18,276 nt of DNA, from the NCBI GenBank assembly GCA_963755695.1, contig CAVWLB010000014.1:1-18276 (forward strand), given 5' to 3'. Shown piece by piece: positions 8,749 through 14,778 of this stretch. The stretch comes from QHWT01 sp963755695 (GTDB lineage: Bacteria > Acidobacteriota > Vicinamibacteria > Vicinamibacterales > 2-12-FULL-66-21). How positions within the stretch are numbered: position 1 is the first letter of the stretch; every line of letters begins with the position of its first letter. The position numbers and the translations under genes are program-made. The notes below the pieces were generated by a model that was not told the DNA's origin, did not search any database, and was given only the letters and a program-made list of their open reading frames with translations.

Positions 8749-9188
8749 TGAAGTTTCTCTGCGTCCCTTGCGATAGCCCGATGAAGCTTCAGTCCGTCAG
8801 TCCACCCGAGGGCGGGTCGTTGTCGGTGGTCTACTCCTGCCCCGAATGCGGCTACGAGATGGCGATGCTGACCAACGCCTACGAAACGCAGGTCGTCCAA
8901 TCACTCGGCGTGCGCATCGGCCCCGAGAACGGCGGAAGCGCGGCCTCGAGCACGTCCGGCAGCCGCTGCCCGTTCGGCGCGATGGTGCCGCCGGCTGAAG
9001 ACGCTCGACCCGAGGCCGGCGAGCCGATCGTCCGGTGGACAGCCGCCGCGGAAGCGCGGCTCGCCAACATCCCTGAGTTCGTGCGCCCGATGGCACGGAC
9101 CGGCATCGAGAGATTCGCAAGAGAGCGGGGGGCCTCGGAAGTGGACGAGCAGATCCTCGACGCGGCGCGCGACTTCTTCGGCATGTAA
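8748..9188 (+). CDS. Small zinc-ribbon plus PCP_red domain protein
   Basis: A 146-residue protein in two parts. The N-terminus has two CxxC pairs, Cys5/Cys8 and Cys31/Cys34 ('CPECGYEM'), forming a probable zinc ribbon or rubredoxin-like metal site. A low-complexity linker containing one more cysteine (Cys74) follows. The C-terminus, 'RWTAAAEARLANIPEFVRPM...ERFARERGASEVDEQIL' (96-138), matches the PCP_red domain. That domain is named from the C-terminal part of the BchB/ChlB subunit of light-independent protochlorophyllide reductase, where it lies close to the bound substrate. Its start overlaps the stop of the Mrp-like gene (TGATG), so the two are translationally coupled. The radical SAM gene starts 6 bp after its stop. 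It may bind a tetrapyrrole-like substrate or dock onto the neighbouring enzyme; this is inference. Confidence 0.8.
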   Translation: MKFLCVPCDSPMKLQSVSPPEGGSLSVVYSCPECGYEMAMLTNAYETQVVQSLGVRIGPENGGSAASSTSGSRCPFGAMVPPAEDARPEAGEPIVRWTAAAEARLANIPEFVRPMARTGIERFARERGASEVDEQILDAARDFFGM

Positions 9189-9194
9189 TTCCTG

Positions 9195-10793
9195 GTGGAC
9201 GATGCCGCGTACTTCGAGAATCCTGTCCTCGTATCCACATGGCGGCGGCGCGCGCAGCGCGCCCGCCGGAGCGGAGCGGGGCGACGGGGCCCCGCGAGCG
9301 ACGGCGTAGGGGGGTCCGGCGGGGCGAAGCCCCCCGGTTTGGAGTTCGCCCGGCCCTACGTCGTCTCCTGGAACCTCACCTACCGCTGCAACCTCGCCTG
9401 CGAGCACTGCTATCTCGACGCCGGCGGCACACCTCAGGTCGGCACGGAGAACTTCGCGGACCGGAGTGAGCTCGGCACCGACGAGTGTTTCAGAGTCATC
9501 GACGAAATCGCCGCCTTCGCGCCTGAGTGCCTGACGATCCTGACGGGCGGCGAGCCGCTTTTGCGGCGCGACATCCTCGAGATCGTCCGGCGCGCGTCGG
9601 AGCGCGAACTTTGGGTCGTCGTCGGCACCAACGGCGTGAGCATCACTGAGAACCTGGCCAGGCGCCTGGCGGAGGCGGGAGCGCGGGGGCTCTCACTTTC
9701 TCTCGATGCTCTCGATCCCGATCGTCACGACCGCTTCAGGAGAGTGCGTGGCGCCTGGCGAAACACAGTGGAGGGAACGGAGATCCTCAACCGGATCGGG
9801 CTCCCCTTCATCGTGCAGACGACCGCGGGCTCGCACAATCTCGGCGAGCTCGAAGCAATCGCCGACTTCGCACACGATCGTCTCGCCGCCAAGGTCTGGA
9901 ACCTCTACTTCCTGGTGCCGACGGGGCGGGGGCAGTTCGTATCGGACATCACCCCCGCGCAGTACGACGAGGTTCTCGCCTCACTCTACCGGATCCAGAG
10001 GAAGTACGACGGCCGGATGCTGGTGAACGCGAAGTGCGCGCCGCACTACATCAAGACCATTCTGGAGAATTCCGCCACGCAGACCGATCCGATCCCGACG
10101 GGTGTCGAATCGGCGAGCGCGCCGTCGTTGCCGGGTCTGTCCAGGATCAGGACCTACTCCGGAGGGGCCGGCGGGTGCCCGGCGGGAACGCACTACATGG
10201 GGATCCGGCCGAACGGGGATGTCACCCCCTGCCCCTACCTCCCGGTCTTCGCGGGGACGCTTCGCAGCGCGAGCCTTGCGGACCTGTGGACGTCCTCGGC
10301 GCTCTTCACCGACATCCGCCGCCGTAAGTCGCTCGGCGGCCGATGCGGGGAGTGCGAGATGAACGGCCATTGCGGCGGCTGCCGCGCCCGGGCCTACGGG
10401 ATGACCGGCGATCTGATGTCCGAAGACCCGCTCTGCACCCACACCCCCGGGAAGTTCGCCGGGTCTCCCCTCCTCACGCTCATTGGCGCGCCACAGGCCG
10501 GAGTCCGCGCTGGAACGGAGCGGGGCGATGGGATCCGCGCGAGCGAGGGCAATGGTGGGTCAAGCGGGGCGAAGCCACCCGGCCTGACAATCGAGTACGG
10601 CCCCGAATCGCCGACGACGATCGCGTGGGACGATGCGGCCGCCGCGCGCATGAAGAAGATCCCCGCGTTCGTCCGGGGCATGGTCGTCAGGGCTGTCGAG
10701 GAGTCCTGCCGCAAGAATGGCATCAGCCGCGTCACGGCCGAGGAGCTTGAGCGGATCCGCGCGCGGATGCCGACCCCGAAGATTTTTGGTTAG
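9195..10793 (+). CDS. Radical SAM/SPASM protein of NirJ/AhbD type with C-terminal PCP_red domain
   Basis: A 532-residue protein. The radical SAM cluster site is 'RCNLACEHC' (Cys65, 69, 72), followed by 'LTGGEPLLR' (116-124) for SAM binding. The auxiliary SPASM-type cysteines include Cys281, 328, 346, 384, 387, 393, 396 and 414. The segment 'GIRPNGDVTPCPYLP' and then 'CGECEMNGHCGGCRARAYG' closely follows heme-modifying enzymes such as NirJ (heme d1) and AhbD (heme b). A linker (about 430-466) then leads to a PCP_red domain, 'KKIPAFVRGMVVRAVEESC' and onward (476-525). Hairpin repeat copy B encodes residues about 26-48 and copy C encodes residues about 441-463. The GTG start at 9195 gives 'MDDAAYFENPVLVS'; no good ribosome site is visible, and translation is probably coupled to the preceding gene. 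A later start after the repeat is possible. The substrate is unknown. Confidence 0.85.
   Translation: MDDAAYFENPVLVSTWRRRAQRARRSGAGRRGPASDGVGGSGGAKPPGLEFARPYVVSWNLTYRCNLACEHCYLDAGGTPQVGTENFADRSELGTDECFRVIDEIAAFAPECLTILTGGEPLLRRDILEIVRRASERELWVVVGTNGVSITENLARRLAEAGARGLSLSLDALDPDRHDRFRRVRGAWRNTVEGTEILNRIGLPFIVQTTAGSHNLGELEAIADFAHDRLAAKVWNLYFLVPTGRGQFVSDITPAQYDEVLASLYRIQRKYDGRMLVNAKCAPHYIKTILENSATQTDPIPTGVESASAPSLPGLSRIRTYSGGAGGCPAGTHYMGIRPNGDVTPCPYLPVFAGTLRSASLADLWTSSALFTDIRRRKSLGGRCGECEMNGHCGGCRARAYGMTGDLMSEDPLCTHTPGKFAGSPLLTLIGAPQAGVRAGTERGDGIRASEGNGGSSGAKPPGLTIEYGPESPTTIAWDDAAAARMKKIPAFVRGMVVRAVEESCRKNGISRVTAEELERIRARMPTPKIFG
9271..9337 (+). repeat. GC-rich hairpin repeat, copy B (in the radical SAM reading frame)
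   Basis: The core at 9309-9337 is identical to copy A. The left part (GCGGAGCGGGG, then CGGGGCCCCGCGAGCGA) is also shared. In the radical SAM frame it reads 'GVGGSGGAKPPG' without a stop, placed between a short N-terminal segment and the first conserved strand of the radical SAM domain. Weaker similarity to copy A may extend left to about 9249 (GCGCGCAGCG). Confidence 0.75.
10515..10582 (+). repeat. GC-rich hairpin repeat, copy C (linker between SPASM and PCP_red domains)
   Basis: The 29-bp core at 10554-10582 matches copy B at 25 positions. The left arm CGGAGCGGGGCGA, then GCGCGAGCGA, also aligns. It reads in frame as 'GNGGSSGAKPPG' and forms the flexible linker joining the SPASM region to the PCP_red domain. 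It is the most diverged copy. Three of its four core differences from copy B are synonymous in the radical SAM frame. Confidence 0.7.
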
Positions 10794-10801
10794 ATGAAGA
10801 C

Positions 10802-11686
10802 TTGGCGCCCGTCATCGAAACACAGCACCTCAGCAAACACTATGGGCGAGTGAGGGCCCTCGAGGATCTGTCGCTTCGCGTCGAAGAGGGAGAAGTGTTC
10901 GGGTTTCTCGGTCCCAATGGCGCGGGGAAGACGACGACAATCCGGGTGCTGCTGGGATTGATTCGCGCCGGCGGCGGATCGGCGAGAGTTCTCGGGCGCG
11001 AAGTGCGGCAAGCCGGGGCCGTCTGGCGGCGAGAGATCGGTTATTTGCCTGGCGAGCTCACGTTCTGGCCGGCGCTGTCGGGTGCGCTGACGCTGGGGTT
11101 TCTCGAGCAGTTGACGGGCCGGCCGGCCGTCTGGCGCGACGAGTTGCTCGAGCGGCTGCAACTTGCCCCAGCCGATCTGGCCCGCCGCGTCGGCACGTAC
11201 TCGGACGGCATGAAGCAGAAAGTCGGCCTCGTGCAGGCGTTGCAGTGCGCACCGCGGCTGGTGTTGCTCGACGAGCCGACCAAAGGACTGGATCCACTCA
11301 TGCAGCAGGCCTTCTACGACCTGCTGCGCGATCTGGTTCGCCGAGGTACCACCATTTTCTTTTCGTCGCACGTCCTGCCGGAGGTTGAGCGTGTCTGCAC
11401 GCGCGCCGCCATGCTGCGCGCCGGCCGTCTCGTCAGCAGTGGCGACGTCGACCGTCTTCGCGGCGCCTTGCCGCGGCGGGCCGTGGTGGTGTTCAGCGCG
11501 GACGTTGACCAGGCGGCGCTGTCTGAATGGGGCCGCGTCGTCACCGCGACAGCGCGTCGCATCGAGCTCCTCGTCCCGATGGACCGGGTGGCGACGTTCG
11601 TGAAAGGCCTGGGATCGCTGCCTGTCGCTGACCTGCAGATTGAAGCGCCGAGCCTCGAGGATGCGTTTCTGGAGCAGTACCGGTGA
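10802..11686 (+). CDS. ABC transporter ATP-binding protein (ABC-2 type exporter)
   Basis: A 294-residue ABC ATPase. The Walker A motif is 'GPNGAGKTT', the signature is 'YSDGMKQKV' (a variant of LSGGQ), and Walker B is 'LVLLDEPTKGLDP', followed by the H-loop 'FFSSHVLPE'. The C-terminal region after about 215 resembles the accessory domain of CcmA/DrrA-type ATPases, ending 'APSLEDAFLEQYR'. The TTG at 10802 is used because the frame then reads 'MAPVIETQHLSKHYGRVRAL', the normal beginning of such proteins; a nearby ATG at 10794 is out of frame. The gene begins 8 bp after the radical SAM stop, and its TGA overlaps the GTG of the permease gene. It therefore appears to be part of the same operon and would power export of an unknown substrate. 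Confidence 0.88.
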   Translation: MAPVIETQHLSKHYGRVRALEDLSLRVEEGEVFGFLGPNGAGKTTTIRVLLGLIRAGGGSARVLGREVRQAGAVWRREIGYLPGELTFWPALSGALTLGFLEQLTGRPAVWRDELLERLQLAPADLARRVGTYSDGMKQKVGLVQALQCAPRLVLLDEPTKGLDPLMQQAFYDLLRDLVRRGTTIFFSSHVLPEVERVCTRAAMLRAGRLVSSGDVDRLRGALPRRAVVVFSADVDQAALSEWGRVVTATARRIELLVPMDRVATFVKGLGSLPVADLQIEAPSLEDAFLEQYR

Positions 11687-12485
11687 ACGTCGCGGCAGTC
11701 GTCACGCTGCTCGGTCACCACGTGCGGCGGCACCGTATGCCACTCCTGCCGATGACGGCCGGCCTGGCGCTGTTTCAGTTCCTGATTACGCGTATTGCCC
11801 CGGCGCCGAACGAGCTCAACTGGATAAGCCAGATCATGGCGGCCGTGCCGCCGCCGCTGCTCGCCCTGGCCGGCAACGACATCGGCGGGATTTCGCCGGG
11901 TGGCTTCATCGCGATCGGCTACGGCCATCCGTTCATGCTGCTCCTGTTCAGCGCGTGGGCCGTGCGGGTGTCGAGTGCCGCGCTGGCGGGGGAGATCGGA
12001 CGAGGCACGATGGATCTGCTGGCGTCGCGCCCGATCGAGCGGTGGCATCACGTCATCGCCGGCGCGCTGGCGATTCTCGGCGGCCTGACGCTTCTCGCCG
12101 CGGCGGCATGGACGGGAACGTCGATCGGTCTGTCAGTGCGTGATTTGGGCGTGCCGGCGTCGCAGGTCCTGCGCGTCGCTGCAGTCGCCGGACTGCTGTT
12201 TACCGCCTGGGGCATGTTGGGTCTCGTCGTCGGCGCGACGTTGCGTGAAGGCGGCGCCGCGATGGGGTGGACGTCCGGCCTCATCGCCGCATCCTTTGTC
12301 CTTGGTACATCGCTCGGCTCTGGCCACCGATGTCCGGCTTTCGGCCGTTTTCCCTCTTCACTTACTACGCGCCCCAGCACATCGTGCGCACCGGCTTCGA
12401 CGCGCACGATCTCTCGCTGCTCGCTGCAGTCGCGGTCGTGGCGTTCTTTTCTGCGATCGTCATCTTCACCAGGCGAGACCTGTAG
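11683..12485 (+). CDS. ABC-2 family permease, frameshifted near the C-terminus
   Basis: A membrane protein of about 267 residues with roughly six hydrophobic helices. It carries the ABC-2 signature region 'ALAGEIGRGTMDLLASRPIE' after the second helix, typical of permeases paired with DrrA/NatA-like ATPases. The GTG start overlaps the ATPase stop by four bases (GTGA). The reading frame is correct through 'GWTSGLIAASFVLG' and then shifts near 12312. The true continuation, in the frame one base away, is 'YIARLWPPMSGFRPFSLF', followed by a last helix and 'FTRRDL', stopping with TAG at 12483-12485. One missing base explains the break. Left unrepaired, the frame runs on antisense through coxB to 13161, which is meaningless. 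It is the last gene of the plus-strand unit and converges on coxB, 25 bp apart. Confidence 0.75.
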
Positions 12486-12510
12486 AACCCCGGGAACCCG
12501 AGTGTGGCTG

Positions 12511-13308
12511 TTACCGGAAGGGGTCTGGTGCGCTCTGCTCCTTGACCTGCTCCTCCATCCACTTCTGGAACTCCTCGGCGGTCAGGACGGTGACAAAGCC
12601 CCGCATCTTGGCATGGCCCAACCCGCAAAGCTGCGCGCAGGCAATCTGGTACTGAAACTCGCCATTCCCCGTCCGGCTCCGCATCTCGGCGGTGGTAACG
12701 TTGGGGATGAACCAAATCGGAATCGTGAGGCCGGGGATGGCGTCCTGCTTCACGCGGAACTCGGGCACGCCGAAGCTGTGGATGACGTCCTTGCTCCTGA
12801 GCCTGACGATGATCGGCTTGTTCACGGGGAGATAGAGCTGATTGAGAGTCGTGACGTCGTCCTTCGCAGCAGGATCGGAGCGATCGAGTCCCAGGGGGTT
12901 CGACTGGAGGTCGAGCAGCTTGATGTCCGTGCGGCCGAATACTTTGTCGGGGCCGGGATAGTGGACGTTCCAGGCGAACTGCTCGCCGGTGACCTGAACG
13001 ACCAGCGCTTCGCTCTCCGGCGGAATATGGTCGACCCTCGCGGCCCAGATCGGGATCGAGAATGCGAACAGGAGAACCGCTTCGACCACGGCCACGCCGA
13101 TCTCGGAATAGCTCGACGCGTGCGACTTGACCCCCGTGTAGTTCGCCACCGGTTGCCGTGATCGCCGGAAACGGACCAGGCAGTAGGCGAAGAACCCTCC
13201 CCAACCGATGAACAGGATGAGCATGAACACGTGCGTCCAGCCGATCAAGCCGTCGATCTGCCCACCGTGAACCGCGGCGAGCGGGGGGAGTCCGAGCCAC
13301 TCAGTCAT
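12511..13308 (-). CDS. coxB: Cytochrome c oxidase subunit II (CuA subunit)
   Basis: A 265-residue subunit II. Two transmembrane helices (about 22-45 and 68-88) are followed by a periplasmic cupredoxin domain. 'GEQFAWNVHYPG' (108-119) contains the aromatic electron-entry region. The CuA ligands are visible: His177 in 'DVIHSFG', then Cys224, Cys228, His232 and Met235 in 'CAQLCGLGHAKM'. The usual glutamate between the two cysteines is glutamine (Gln226). There is no C-terminal cytochrome c domain, so an external carrier must donate electrons. The start at 13308 overlaps the stop of the preceding small gene as ATGA, which supports it over the ATG 11 codons earlier. CoxB comes last in this cluster, whereas in many oxidase operons it comes first. 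Confidence 0.93.
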   Translation of the reverse strand: MTEWLGLPPLAAVHGGQIDGLIGWTHVFMLILFIGWGGFFAYCLVRFRRSRQPVANYTGVKSHASSYSEIGVAVVEAVLLFAFSIPIWAARVDHIPPESEALVVQVTGEQFAWNVHYPGPDKVFGRTDIKLLDLQSNPLGLDRSDPAAKDDVTTLNQLYLPVNKPIIVRLRSKDVIHSFGVPEFRVKQDAIPGLTIPIWFIPNVTTAEMRSRTGNGEFQYQIACAQLCGLGHAKMRGFVTVLTAEEFQKWMEEQVKEQSAPDPFR

Positions 13309-13670
13309 GATGTTCTCGACCCTCTTTGGAGCTCCGACCATTCAGTGTCGAGCTCGACGTCCGCGATGCGCTTCGCGCGCTTGCGGAGATAGAGAAAGAA
13401 GCCCACGAACCCGCCCTGCACCGCAAGCGTGATGGCGAGCATCACCAGGACGCCGAGCTTTGCCCCGTCGATCATCGAGGTCTCCTCCGCCCCGAAGCAT
13501 AGCGGGCAGGCAAGGACGCTCGAGCCTCCGACGATCATCACGGCCACCGCCGTCGTGACGGCCGTTCTGATCCCGCGACGCGCCCGAGACCAGGCGCTTC
13601 TTGCCTCGCCGGAGCTCGACCTGTCCGCCGTAGCGCGAAGCGCGAAGGTGGAAGAGCGAAGGCGGGTCAT
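13305..13670 (-). CDS. Small membrane protein with CPLC motif, coupled to coxB
   Basis: A 121-residue protein of unknown function. An arginine-rich N-terminus (about 35 residues) is followed by a hydrophobic segment 'AVTTAVAVMIVGGSSVLA'. 'CPLCFGAEE' comes immediately after, then a second helix 'LGVLVMLAITLAVQGGFVGF' and a basic tail. The CxxC pair would sit just outside the membrane, possibly right after a signal-peptide or lipobox cleavage point ('VLAC'). Both ends overlap neighbouring genes by ATGA, so it is translationally coupled to coxB and to the gene before it. The context suggests a role in oxidase assembly, for example copper or thiol handling for the CuA site, but this is inference. 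The N-terminal part may come from an inserted repeat. Confidence 0.7.
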   Translation of the reverse strand: MTRLRSSTFALRATADRSSSGEARSAWSRARRGIRTAVTTAVAVMIVGGSSVLACPLCFGAEETSMIDGAKLGVLVMLAITLAVQGGFVGFFLYLRKRAKRIADVELDTEWSELQRGSRTS

Positions 13671-13866
13671 CGGAGCGTCCTCGTCTTGCGCAGGAACCAC
13701 GAGTCGTAGACGACCAGGCCGACCGACACGGCGAAAGCCCCGACGGCCGCGATCAGGCTTGCGACCCCTGCCCCCGCCCGTACACGCCCAGGCACCACAC
13801 ACCGAACAGCACCGCGAGGGCCGCGGAGAGGAGGATCAGAACTGCGTGGACCCACCTGAGGTTCAT
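13667..13866 (-). CDS. Small two-helix membrane protein in the cox cluster, frameshifted
   Basis: The start at 13866 gives 'MNLRWVHAVLILLSAALAVL' and then 'FGVWCLGVYGRG', a first helix. The continuation, 'GVASLIAAVGAFAVSVGLVV' and then 'YDSWFLRKTRTLR', lies in the neighbouring frame and ends at 13667. The break is in the G-rich stretch near 13765-13785; one missing base would give a 66-residue protein. The start shares one base with the stop of the subunit IV gene (TGATG), and the stop overlaps the ATG of the CPLC-protein gene (ATGA). This tight packing supports it as a real gene. I do not recognise the family. Its size and position suggest a small accessory subunit of the oxidase. Confidence 0.6.
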
Positions 13867-14172
13867 CAGCGAATCCAGTACCCGTCGTGCACGGTCAGGA
13901 CGGGAAGGGCCAGCAGCGCGACGAAGAAGGCAGCGGTCAGCACGAGGACCGCATAGATCAGCTTCTTCTCGGAGATCAGGTGCATGAAGTAGCACGCCAC
14001 CAGCGATCCCTTGATCGTCGCGACGAGCAGCGCCACGCTCACGGCAATCGGCACCGGAAGGTGGAAGCGAGAGACCGCCACCGTGATGATGGTCAGGGCC
14101 ATGAGCGCGACGAAGACGGTGATGTAGATCCTGACGTGTCTGTCGATGTCAGCTGGCGTGGTCGGTCGTCAT
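13866..14172 (-). CDS. Cytochrome c oxidase subunit IV (bacterial), frameshifted at the N-terminus
   Basis: The body reads 'DIDRHVRIYITVFVALMALT', then 'LPVPIAVSVALLVATIKGSL' and 'VACYFMHLISEKKLIYAVLV'. This is the typical prokaryotic subunit IV with three helices and the conserved 'KGSLVACYFMHL' region. The expected start is the ATG at 14170-14172 ('MTTDHAS'), 9 bp after the coxC stop. After seven codons that frame meets TGA, and the remainder continues one base further on (AGC T GAC ATC). Removing one base near 14149 restores a protein of about 101 residues. The ATG at 14102, used if the break is ignored, would delete the first third. Subunit IV stabilises the oxidase core in the membrane. 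Confidence 0.8.
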
Positions 14173-14181
14173 GGATGCTGC

Positions 14182-14772
14182 CTACAGAAGGTACAGGGTC
14201 GGGAAGAGGAAGATCCAGACCAGATCCACGAAATGCCAGAAGAGACCCGAGTGCTCGACCCGGTTGGTGAACCATTCCGGGTTCGTCTTCCAGAGCTTCG
14301 AGCCGGGGCCCAAGAAATAGGCGTTCACCATCATCCCGCCGAACACGTGGAGCATGTGCAGGCCGGTCAGGGTGAAGTAGATGGCGAGGAAGTTGTTGGT
14401 ACTGGGAAAGAGCCCGTCGTGGAACTTGTGGCTGTATTCGAAGTACTTGACCACGAGGAAGACGAACCCGAGCAGGATCGTCGCCCCCATGTAGATCCGA
14501 AAGGTCCCGAAGCGGTGGCGCATCAGCGACGCCCAGGCCATGACCATCGTGACGGAGGACGAAATCAGGACGATCGTGTTGAACGTGGCGAGCGGGACGT
14601 TCAGAATCGTGTCTCCCCGCGGCCAGCTCGGCGCCCCCGTCCGGATCAGGATGTAGCTCGCAAACAGGGCGCCGAACAGCATGACTTCCGAGGCCAGGAA
14701 GAGCCAGATGCCGATCTTGCCGTTGGTGAGACCGGTGTCGCGGCGCACCTCTACGGTGTAAGGAATGTCCAT
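14182..14772 (-). CDS. coxC: Cytochrome c oxidase subunit III
   Basis: A 196-residue protein with five transmembrane helices, the short form of subunit III. Conserved stretches include 'GKIGIWLFLASEVMLFGALF', 'FLAIYFTLTGLHMLHVFGGM', and the end 'VEHSGLFWHFVDLVWIFLFP'. These carry the glutamate and histidine residues typical of the family. The frame is intact. It starts 6 bp after the coxA stop and is followed 9 bp later by the subunit IV gene, so coxA, coxC and subunit IV are clearly one operon. Subunit III packs against the catalytic subunit and supports proton uptake and stability. Confidence 0.93.
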   Translation of the reverse strand: MDIPYTVEVRRDTGLTNGKIGIWLFLASEVMLFGALFASYILIRTGAPSWPRGDTILNVPLATFNTIVLISSSVTMVMAWASLMRHRFGTFRIYMGATILLGFVFLVVKYFEYSHKFHDGLFPSTNNFLAIYFTLTGLHMLHVFGGMMVNAYFLGPGSKLWKTNPEWFTNRVEHSGLFWHFVDLVWIFLFPTLYLL

Positions 14773-14778
14773 CTCGAA

